Shown here: one piece after another, positions 1 to 7,962 of the stretch
Layout: each line of letters begins with the position of its first letter
Numbering within the stretch: position 1 is the stretch's first letter
Assembly (NCBI GenBank): GCA_038254435.1
Contig: JBBSGD010000077.1
Coordinates: forward strand, 1 to 7,962
From: JBBSGD01 sp038254435
GTDB lineage: Bacteria; Actinomycetota; CADDZG01; WHSQ01
DNA: 7,962 nucleotides
Direction: 5' to 3'
Notes under the pieces: model-generated
Told to the model about the DNA's origin: nothing
Databases searched by the model: none
The model's input: only the letters and a program-made list of their open reading frames with translations
Made by a program: the position numbers and the translations under genes

Positions 1-722
1 AGCTCCTCCATGGTGGTTGGTTCGGGACGCGTGTCGACGAAGGGTTCAGGTGCGGGGGCCGCAGGCGCGGCGGCTTCCGAACTCGGAGCCTCGGCAACGG
101 ACGCTTCCGAACTCGGAGCCTCGGCAACGGACGCTTCCGAACTCGGAGCCTCGGCAACGGACGCTTTCGAACTCGGAGCCTCGGCAACGGACGCTTCCGA
201 ACTCGGAGCCTCGGCAACGGACGCTTCCGAACTCGGAGCCTCGGCAACCGTCGCTTCGTCGGCAGAGGGCTCTGCTACGGCAGTGGCGTCGGCGCTTGCG
301 GCCTGGGCCGGAGCGACGTCCTCGGTCGAGTCCGCGGGGGCGGGGGGAGCGGTGGCTTCCTCGGTCGCCGGCTGGGCACCCACAGACATCTCGGCGGACC
401 CTTCCGTCGCCGCCTGCGCGGGAGCAGATTCCTCGGTCGGCTCGGCGCTTGCGGCCTGCGCCGGCTCGTCGTCGACCGGGGCGGCTGTCGCGGCCTGCGC
501 TGGAGCAGAGTCATCCGAAACGGCGGATGAACCATTGGAATCGGCCTGATCGCTCGTGGCGACGACGTCGGCCGTGCTGTCGAGCGAGCTGGGGCTCGCG
601 GACTGCTCGGCCTGCGACGTCGCTTCAGGATCCGCCACGGCGGTGGCCTCGCTGGTCGTCGATTGGGCCGACGACTCTGTCTCGGCCAGGGGCTCGATGC
701 CCTCCATACGCTCTACGGTCAA
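1..722 (-). CDS. N-terminal part of an acidic, repeat-bearing protein; body outside window (possibly ribosomal protein S1)
   Basis: The reading frame is open from a TTG at 722 to the window edge (240 codons) and the 3' end is missing. I chose TTG-722 because a GAGGAGAG Shine-Dalgarno-like tract (731-738) lies 8 nt upstream; the in-frame ATG at 707 has no such site at normal spacing. The visible protein is almost wholly Ala, Ser, Thr, Glu, Pro, Asp and Gln, with no Lys, Trp, Tyr or Cys outside one repeat-unit Lys, so it is surely disordered and strongly acidic. It contains several PAQAA segments and then six tandem copies of SVAEAPSSEA. After the repeats it turns into Ala/Pro-rich sequence and ends EPFVDTRPEPTTMEE, which looks like the approach to a folded domain. 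A tail followed by a MEELL-type segment would suit a Chloroflexota ribosomal protein S1 (RNA-binding OB folds), but no S1 domain is visible, so this is a guess. Other long-tailed translation or envelope proteins fit equally. The frame is well supported by composition; identity is unknown. Confidence 0.72.
   Translation of the reverse strand, partial: MTVERMEGIEPLAETESSAQSTTSEATAVADPEATSQAEQSASPSSLDSTADVVATSDQADSNGSSAVSDDSAPAQAATAAPVDDEPAQAASAEPTEESAPAQAATEGSAEMSVGAQPATEEATAPPAPADSTEDVAPAQAASADATAVAEPSADEATVAEAPSSEASVAEAPSSEASVAEAPSSKASVAEAPSSEASVAEAPSSEASVAEAPSSEAAAPAAPAPEPFVDTRPEPTTMEE
74..253 (-). repeat. Six tandem 30-bp units encoding SVAEAPSSEA
   Basis: The units begin at 74, 104, 134, 164, 194 and 224 and follow one another without spacers. 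Units 1, 2, 3 and 5 are identical at the base level. Unit 4 has one change (position 167, Glu to Lys) and unit 6 has two changes at its end that turn the first Ser of the peptide unit into Thr. The period is a multiple of three and stays in frame with the minus-strand gene, so copy-number change alters tail length without disrupting the protein. Base-level identity implies recent amplification or gene conversion. Confidence 0.97.
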
Positions 723-730
723 CGGATGTT

Positions 731-738
731 CTCTCCTC
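731..738 (-). promoter_or_regulatory. Shine-Dalgarno site deciding the TTG start at 722
   Basis: The minus strand reads GAGGAGAG, complementary to the CCUCC of the 16S 3' end seen at 7156-7160. It is 8 nt from TTG-722 but 23 nt from the in-frame ATG-707, which favours the TTG. Confidence 0.55.
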
Positions 739-770
739 GGATCACAGACTCCTGACGGTAGACACAACAG

Positions 771-791
771 AGCCCGGGACGCGCCCGGGCT
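771..791 (+). terminator. Perfect 8-bp GC hairpin in the divergent intergenic region (terminator-like or leader structure)
   Basis: AGCCCGGG (771-778) pairs perfectly with CCCGGGCT (784-791) across a 5-nt loop ACGCG. On the plus strand it runs into TTTCGTT, a weak T-tract, so it could block plus-strand transcription coming antisense through the first gene. On the minus strand it would sit in the 5' leader of the first gene, about 50 nt before its start, with no T-tract, and might be a regulatory leader stem. The hairpin is certain; its role is not. Confidence 0.4.
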
Positions 792-894
792 TTCGTTCCG
801 CAAGGTGGTCGTCCGTGTCCTGGTGGGCTCGTCAGACTCCTCCGTACCGGGCGTGCGCGTTTCTCTGCTGGCTCTGGACCGGCAGGGCCCGTGC

Positions 895-924
895 ATCCTA
901 CCACGGGCTATGCAAGCCCCACAA
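895..924 (-). promoter_or_regulatory. Candidate extended -10 promoter for the minus-strand repeat protein gene
   Basis: On the minus strand TGG precedes TAGGAT (895-900), which matches an extended -10 element. A poor -35 candidate, TTGTGG (919-924), lies 18 nt upstream. Transcription from here would give a leader of roughly 165 nt containing the 771-791 hairpin. The -35 match is weak and the call rests mainly on the extended -10. Confidence 0.25.
905..919. repeat. Small inverted repeat between the divergent genes
   Basis: GGGCT (905-909) and AGCCC (915-919) are inverted around a 5-nt centre ATGCA. It lies in the spacer of the candidate minus-strand promoter, so it could be an operator, but a 5-bp arm is short for this GC content. 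Nothing else I can support was seen in the remainder of 792-1000. Confidence 0.3.
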
Positions 925-1000
925 TCAAGTCTACGCCACGCTCATCGCAGCTCCCGCGCCCTCAGCGCCCTTCGGCCCGTACCGTGAGTCCCAGGAGCCC

Positions 1001-1873
1001 ATGCCCGAACTACCCGACCTTGACATCCTAGCCGACGCCACCCACGCAGCCCTGGCCGGTCGGCCGCTGGTGAGCGTGGCCGTGGCGCAGCCGCTCGTCA
1101 TGCGCGGAACGCCGGCCGAGCTCGAGGCGCTCCGCGGGCAGCGACTCGCCTCGGTCGCGCAGCGAGGCAAATTCCTGACCCTTCAGTTCGACCGGGATCG
1201 CATCGTGATCAACCCGATGCTGACCGGGCGCCTAGGCCTGGGCGTGCCGGGGACGAAGGCACTCACCCAGACGGCGGCCACGATCACGTTCGGGGAGCGA
1301 AAGGGAATCACGCCCGCGCGCGCGCCCGCGTGGGCGAGGCGAGCGGCCTGGCTGCCGCCTGACGATGCCTCAGTCGAGCTTCGCTACCGCGACCCGACGC
1401 GGATGGGAAAGATCTACGTCCTGCCGAATGGCGTGACCCGACCGGTTGCCGGATGGGAAGAGCAGGGCCCCGATGTCGACGATCCCGCTCTCGATCTGGC
1501 GATGTGGCGAGCCCGCATCGCGAAGCACTCGGGGGAGCTCAAGAACCTGCTGAAGAACCAGGCGTTCGTGGCCGGCATCGGGAACGGGTACAGCGACGAG
1601 ATCCTGTGGGCTGCGAAGCTCCTGCCGTTCAGGAAGCGGTCCGATCTGGCAGCGGACGAGGTGGATCGGCTGTACGCGGCTGCGCGAGAAGTGCCTGCCT
1701 GGGCCATCGGGGAGCTGCGGCAGCGGGTCCCGCCGCGCTTCGAGGTCGAGCAACGGGCCTTCCTGAAGGTCCATCGCAAGGGCGGGACGCCGTGCCCGCG
1801 GTGCGGAACCACGCTCGGCCAGATCTCGCCCGGCGGTTTCGTCACGACGTTCTGCCGCGGTTGCCAGCGTTGA
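1001..1873 (+). CDS. Fpg/Nei-family DNA glycosylase/AP lyase, divergent
   Basis: A 290-residue protein, slightly longer than the roughly 270 of E. coli Fpg. The family excises oxidised bases and cuts the abasic strand by beta/delta-elimination. The start is fixed by the MPELP N terminus (Pro2 catalytic nucleophile, Glu3), with AGGAG at 993-997 only 3 nt upstream. Lys57 in the QRGK motif matches the conserved phosphate-binding lysine. The helix-two-turn-helix covers about 168-205, with Asn195 in GIGNGYSDE. A C-terminal zinc finger uses Cys265, Cys268, Cys285 and Cys288. Oddities by hand alignment to E. coli Fpg: the lesion-recognition residues Met, Arg and Phe (mature 73, 108, 110) become Leu74, Thr133 and Met135, the zinc-finger Arg258 becomes Phe280, and about 20 residues (100-122) are inserted in a beta-hairpin. 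Catalytic residues are intact, so it is probably an active glycosylase with altered specificity rather than an orthodox 8-oxoguanine enzyme; I therefore give no symbol. It is convergent with the LysM gene, with a 25-nt gap. Confidence 0.93.
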   Translation: MPELPDLDILADATHAALAGRPLVSVAVAQPLVMRGTPAELEALRGQRLASVAQRGKFLTLQFDRDRIVINPMLTGRLGLGVPGTKALTQTAATITFGERKGITPARAPAWARRAAWLPPDDASVELRYRDPTRMGKIYVLPNGVTRPVAGWEEQGPDVDDPALDLAMWRARIAKHSGELKNLLKNQAFVAGIGNGYSDEILWAAKLLPFRKRSDLAADEVDRLYAAAREVPAWAIGELRQRVPPRFEVEQRAFLKVHRKGGTPCPRCGTTLGQISPGGFVTTFCRGCQR

Positions 1874-1898
1874 CCAGGGCCCCCGAGACGCCCCCGGG

Positions 1899-2882
1899 CT
1901 ATGCCGCAGGAATGTTGATGGTGTCGCCCGGCGTCAGGACCGGCGGGCTGCCGAGGTCGTTGACGGCCAGGATCCCTGCCTTCGTGACGCCGAACCGCTG
2001 GGCGATGCTGCGCAGCGTGTCTCCTTGCTTCACCTTGTACCGACGCGCGATCGCAGGCGTGGCCAACGGTACGGGCGTCGAGGTGAGCGTGACGCTCGGC
2101 GGAGGCGCGGTGGGCGTGAGACCTGGCGTGGGCCCGAGCGTGGCGGACGTCTTCGGCAGGGTGACGGAGGCCGCGGCCGTGGGCGACGCCAGCCCGAGGA
2201 TCGGCGGGGTCGCTCCCGGGCCGCTGCCGAGCACGTAGATGCCGCCTGCCAGGACGATGACCGCGAGAAGGCCGAGCAGCGCCGCGGCAACCAGGGTGGC
2301 CCGACCCGCGGGCGTTGACGGCAACCGGTGCTCACCCGGAGCGTCCATCGCCAGCGGCACCGGCTGCACGAGGGCACCGAATCGGGATGCCGAGAGACGC
2401 TCTGGAGCGATCCTGTCGCGGGCGAGCTCATCGGCGCGGCGCTGGAGCTCTGCCGTGTAGATCGCGCAGCCCGTGTGGGCCACGGTCAGGCAGAGACGGG
2501 CCTGTGTGAGCATCGAGAGGGGCGCCGGCGGTGACTGGGCCCAGCAGCGATGGTCGCGAAGTGGGCGAGTGCTTCGCCACGTGCCGTCCGGAGAGCGAAG
2601 GTAAGGGCAGACGACGTCCAAGGCCGCGACGCCACGCGGCATCTCAGGCTGTGGCACGACGACGTCTTCGGCGGCGTAGGTCGGTTCCGGTTCCAGCGTG
2701 GCCACGGATATGCGGTCAGCTGGTGGCGCACCGACCGGTGGTGGCGCAACGGCCATCGGCGTGCCCGTTGGAGAGGGCGTGCCCGACGCAGGCGTCGTCG
2801 TGTCGAGAGGCGAGCCGCTCGTGACCGAGGCGCCCGTGGCACTGCCCTCCGGCGCGGGCGTCGGATCCAGCTCAGAGCGCAT
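1899..2882 (-). CDS. Single-pass membrane protein with a four-cysteine N-terminal module and C-terminal LysM domain
   Basis: A 327-residue protein. Residues 1-80 are Pro/Thr/Ser-rich and probably disordered. Residues 92-142 form a compact Cys module with Cys92, Cys113, Cys131 and Cys139, in the pattern CPYL...HRCWA...LCLT...GC..Y. A hydrophobic segment (about 195-218) is preceded by basic residues, which predicts the Cys module in the cytoplasm and the C terminus outside. A Pro/Thr-rich linker (about 221-278) leads to one LysM domain (281-325) with the typical YKVKQGDTLRSIAQRFGV start and LTPGDTINIP end. LysM domains bind N-acetylglucosamine-containing glycans such as peptidoglycan, so the protein likely tethers or senses the cell wall; no catalytic domain is present. 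The ATG at 2882 has no good Shine-Dalgarno; a later start at 2642 (Met81), just before the Cys module, is possible. It lies on the same strand as the rRNA operon, 75 nt after 5S. From memory, similar Cys modules occur before membrane segments in other Chloroflexota proteins. Confidence 0.9.
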   Translation of the reverse strand: MRSELDPTPAPEGSATGASVTSGSPLDTTTPASGTPSPTGTPMAVAPPPVGAPPADRISVATLEPEPTYAAEDVVVPQPEMPRGVAALDVVCPYLRSPDGTWRSTRPLRDHRCWAQSPPAPLSMLTQARLCLTVAHTGCAIYTAELQRRADELARDRIAPERLSASRFGALVQPVPLAMDAPGEHRLPSTPAGRATLVAAALLGLLAVIVLAGGIYVLGSGPGATPPILGLASPTAAASVTLPKTSATLGPTPGLTPTAPPPSVTLTSTPVPLATPAIARRYKVKQGDTLRSIAQRFGVTKAGILAVNDLGSPPVLTPGDTINIPAA

Positions 2883-2890
2883 CTCGACCC

Positions 2891-2896
2891 ATGATA
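2891..2896 (-). promoter_or_regulatory. Possible -10 element just before the LysM gene start
   Basis: The minus strand reads TATCAT, 8 nt before ATG-2882. If used, the transcript would begin at or within a few nt of the ATG, giving a leaderless mRNA, consistent with the lack of a Shine-Dalgarno. No -35 element is visible at 16-19 nt spacing, so this is weak. Confidence 0.2.
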
Positions 2897-2913
2897 GGGC
2901 CGTGGGTGGGTTT

Positions 2914-2945
2914 GGCCGGCTCGACGCTGCGGATACCGCCCGGCC
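2914..2945 (-). terminator. Nested hairpin downstream of 5S rRNA without U-tract
   Basis: Outer arms GGCCGG (2914-2919) and CCGGCC (2940-2945) enclose an inner GCGG/CCGC hairpin (2929-2932 with 2936-2939, 3-nt loop). It begins 12 nt after the 5S 3' end. The minus strand continues AAACCCACC with no run of T, so it is at best an imperfect intrinsic terminator and may be only a processing structure. Confidence 0.3.
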
Positions 2946-2957
2946 CGGAAACGCAAA

Positions 2958-3079
<122 letters not shown>

Positions 3080-3158
3080 TTCATGCGCGTGATGACGTGA
3101 TCGGATGCCGCCGTCCGCATGGTGCGGGTCCGCGCGGCGAACGAGTCTTTCTGACTTC

Positions 3159-3203
3159 GATCCCTGTCGTCGAATGCGCTCGTTGCGCGACAGAGGTGGG
3201 ATC
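3159..3203 (-). other. Stem-loop in the 23S-5S spacer
   Basis: GATCC (3159-3163) pairs with GGATC (3199-3203), and CTGTCG (3164-3169) with CGACAG (3188-3193), with a 5-nt bulge (3194-3198) and an 18-nt loop. A smaller CCGCA/TGCGG hairpin follows at 3115-3127. These occupy most of the 160-nt spacer between 23S and 5S and are probably processing structures in the precursor. Confidence 0.5.
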
Positions 3204-3222
3204 CACGGTTCTGCAGCTGCCC

Positions 3223-3242
3223 ATGGGTGGGCTGCTGAAAGA
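3223..3242 (-). other. 3' arm of the pre-23S processing stem
   Basis: On the minus strand this trailer is complementary to the 23S leader at 6317-6336. CACCCAT pairs with ATGGGTG and TCAGCA with TGCTGA, separated by small internal loops, and the stem continues into the 10-bp pairing of the 23S termini (GAGGTCAAGC with GCTTGACCTC). In bacteria such stems are cut by RNase III. Confidence 0.75.
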
Positions 3243-6316
<3,074 letters not shown>

Positions 6317-6336
6317 TCGCTCAGCAACTCACCCAT
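6317..6336 (-). other. 5' arm of the pre-23S processing stem
   Basis: Leader sequence immediately upstream of mature 23S on the minus strand. ATGGGTG (6330-6336) and TGCTGA (6321-6326) match the trailer at 3223-3242. Together with the paired 23S ends this gives more than 20 base pairs across a 3-kb loop. Confidence 0.75.
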
Positions 6337-6401
6337 TGGCAAGTGCAAAGCGAGAATCGGGATCATCACCTTGTCGTTATCTTCGGCAGAAATCGAAGTT
6401 C

Positions 6402-6430
6402 AAAAAAGACTTGATTTCCGATCACGTCTT
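6402..6430 (-). promoter_or_regulatory. Hairpin plus T-run between tRNA-Ala and 23S (terminator-like or boxA-like)
   Basis: On the minus strand AAGAC (6426-6430) pairs with GTCTT (6406-6410) and TGAT (6421-6424) with ATCA (6412-6415), around loop CGGAA with one mismatch, followed by TTTT (6402-6405) and GAAC. This has the shape of a weak intrinsic terminator, about 85 nt before 23S. The tail GTCTTTTTTGAA also resembles the boxA antitermination element often found ahead of 23S. Since 23S must be transcribed through it, a boxA role is the simpler reading; the resemblance is moderate. Confidence 0.35.
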
Positions 6431-6446
6431 CACTTGGAAAGGTTCT

Positions 6447-6531
6447 GGCCCGAAGGCCCTGCGCGCCGGCATCGCCGGTTTGCATCCAGCGGTCCGCTGG
6501 TCGGTGGCCTCGAGAACGGTCTGCTCTCGAG
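6447..6531 (-). repeat. Run of four compact hairpins in the 16S-23S spacer
   Basis: Four short perfect inverted repeats follow one another. GGCC/GGCC (6447-6450 with 6455-6458) is capped on the minus-strand transcript by UUCG closed by C-G, a very stable tetraloop. CCGGC/GCCGG (6466-6470 with 6474-6478) has a 3-nt loop. CCAGCG/CGCTGG (6486-6491 with 6495-6500) has a 3-nt loop. CTCGAGA/TCTCGAG (6509-6515 with 6525-6531) has a 9-nt loop. They probably fold the precursor between tRNA-Ala and 23S. Confidence 0.6.
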
Positions 6532-6570
6532 CTCACGGATCAGGGGGTCGCACCTGGGGGAGACACACAT

Positions 6571-6598
6571 CGACGGCTCGAGGGACCTCGAGCCGTCG
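6571..6598 (-). other. Perfect 12-bp hairpin in the 16S-23S spacer
   Basis: On the minus strand CGACGGCTCGAG is followed by GTCC and then CTCGAGCCGTCG, a perfect 12-bp GC-rich stem with a 4-nt loop. No T-run follows, so it is not an intrinsic terminator. It could be an RNase III site separating the tRNA and 23S precursors. The rest of 6599-6717 shows nothing I can name. Confidence 0.65.
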
Positions 6599-6717
6599 TC
6601 CGACAGCAGTTGGGGAACCTGCGAGAGTCTCCGGGGTCTACCCGATATTCAGTTCGTTGTTGAGGGGTCGATGCAGTTGACGATCCTCGGTGCGACGTCT
6701 TTGCCCGCAGGCAGGAG

Positions 6718-6793
6718 TGGTGGAGACGAGGAGACTCGAACTCCTGACCCTCTCCTTGCAAAGGAGATGCTCTTCCGACTGAGCTACGTCCCC
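6718..6793 (-). tRNA. tRNA-Ala (anticodon UGC)
   Basis: A full cloverleaf of 76 nt is seen on the minus strand with encoded CCA (6718-6720). The acceptor GGGGACG pairs with CGTCTCC and includes the G3-U70 wobble, the identity element for alanyl-tRNA synthetase. The D stem is GCTC/GAGC. The anticodon stem TCTCC/GGAGA holds loop TTTGCAA, giving TGC. The T arm is AGGAG-TTCGAGT-CTCCT. It lies in the usual rRNA operon position, 31 nt after tRNA-Ile. Confidence 0.98.
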
Positions 6794-6824
6794 TTGCCGC
6801 CCTCGGGCGCGACGAACGGTTAGG

Positions 6825-6901
6825 TGGTGGGCGTTTCTGGACTCGAACCAGAGACCTCTGCCTTATCAGGGCAGTGCTCTAACCAGCTGAGCTAAACGCC
6901 C
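6825..6901 (-). tRNA. tRNA-Ile (anticodon GAU)
   Basis: A 77-nt cloverleaf on the minus strand with encoded CCA (6825-6827). The acceptor GGGCGTT pairs with AACGCCC and the D stem is GCTC/GAGC. The anticodon stem CTGCC/GGCAG holds loop CTGATAA, giving GAT. The T arm is TCTGG-TTCGAGT-CCAGA. First tRNA after 16S, the common bacterial Ile-Ala order. Confidence 0.98.
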
Positions 6902-7054
6902 GCCGGGGCCCCACCTGCCGACAGATCCGATGATGGATCCGCGGCCGGAGGTTGCACCCTAACACTTGAAGAGTGACAGGCAACCCGTATGCGAGACGGG
7001 ATCGGTTCGGTTGCTGGGTCACCTTCGATCTCGCCCGGACGGATCCGGACGCCA

Positions 7055-7139
7055 TCCCCACCCAGCGGGGACAACGGAACGATCGAGGTGATCAACCTGG
7101 GAGGGTATCTGACGTCGGCGCCGTACCGATAGCACCGAC
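7055..7139 (-). other. Hairpins in the 16S to tRNA-Ile spacer
   Basis: The 251-nt spacer 6902-7152 holds no gene. Two stems stand out. Positions 7114-7121 pair with 7132-7139 as an 8-bp stem on the minus-strand transcript (one G-U wobble), starting 14 nt after the 16S 3' end. TCCCC/GGGGA (7055-7059 with 7067-7071) has a 7-nt loop. The first is likely part of pre-16S 3' processing; the 5' partner arm upstream of 16S is outside the window. Confidence 0.45.
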
Positions 7140-7149
7140 TCCCTCTCCC

Positions 7150-7962
<813 letters not shown>

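Noticed and set aside
74..253. CRISPR-like array because of the 30-bp regular repeat
   Set aside because: The units are contiguous with no spacers and are in-frame protein-coding repeats.
10..549. Long plus-strand open frames with ELGASATDAS or LPNSEPRQRT repeats
   Set aside because: They are antisense readings of the tandem repeat. The minus-strand frame has a start with a Shine-Dalgarno site, remains open throughout the repeat and its flanks, and has the coherent acidic composition of a disordered tail.
719..904. A 61-residue minus-strand small protein upstream of the repeat protein gene
   Set aside because: Arg/Pro-rich composition typical of random GC-rich frames and no clear Shine-Dalgarno; it overlaps the probable leader and promoter.
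17..1000. A 328-residue N-terminal extension of the glycosylase
   Set aside because: The frame is merely open upstream. The Fpg family requires its catalytic Pro directly after the initiator Met, which is met by ATG-1001.
1874..1898. Bidirectional terminator between the convergent glycosylase and LysM genes
   Set aside because: The GC-rich stretch looks palindromic, but the arms do not pair beyond about 4 bp (it is closer to a direct repeat of GCCCCCG), and there is no T-run.
1453..2238. A 261-residue plus-strand open frame crossing the glycosylase end and the LysM gene
   Set aside because: It is an out-of-frame reading of two well-supported genes in GC-rich DNA, with arginine- and glycine-rich composition and no recognisable domain.
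7055..7139. Spacer hairpins as a novel small RNA
   Set aside because: Structured spacers next to 16S are expected in precursor processing; nothing indicates an independent promoter or terminator.

Overview
The window looks like a chromosomal fragment from a GC-rich bacterium, most likely a member of the Chloroflexota and perhaps a Limnocylindria/Ellin6529-type lineage. Three things suggest this. The 16S rRNA 3' half has a Chloroflexota-like V5-V6 region (tract ending in CCCGCCAGTGCCGAAGC, and TTCGACGCGACGCG in place of the common TTCGATGCAACGCG). A LysM membrane protein carries a four-cysteine N-terminal module that I associate with Chloroflexota. The Fpg/Nei-family glycosylase is divergent. 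The phylum is inferred by eye from remembered sequences, not computed.

Layout. Positions 1-722 (minus strand) hold the start of a gene whose first 240 residues are an acidic, Ala/Ser/Glu/Pro-rich disordered tail with six tandem copies of a 10-residue unit; the body of the protein lies outside the window. Positions 723-1000 are a divergent intergenic region with a perfect 8-bp hairpin, a possible extended -10 promoter for the minus-strand gene and a small inverted repeat. Positions 1001-1873 (plus strand) encode a complete Fpg/Nei-family DNA glycosylase. Positions 1899-2882 (minus strand) encode a single-pass membrane protein with a C-terminal LysM domain, convergent with the glycosylase gene. 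From 2958 to the end of the window the minus strand carries a classical ribosomal RNA operon. In transcription order it is 16S (3' half only), tRNA-Ile(GAU), tRNA-Ala(UGC), 23S and 5S. The 23S ends are flanked by long complementary arms that form the pre-23S processing stem.

How it fits together. The rRNA operon dominates the window and runs towards the LysM gene, only about 75 nt beyond 5S, with no convincing U-tract terminator between them. The 16S-23S spacer is rich in short perfect hairpins, including a 12-bp stem and a C(UUCG)G-capped stem, and has a terminator- or boxA-like element between tRNA-Ala and 23S.

I found no defence island, mobile element, CRISPR array or evident new system. 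The observations most worth checking are the substituted lesion-recognition residues of the glycosylase, the cysteine module of the LysM protein, the recently amplified repeat in the disordered tail, and the hairpin-rich spacer. The window is mostly ordinary core-genome sequence.
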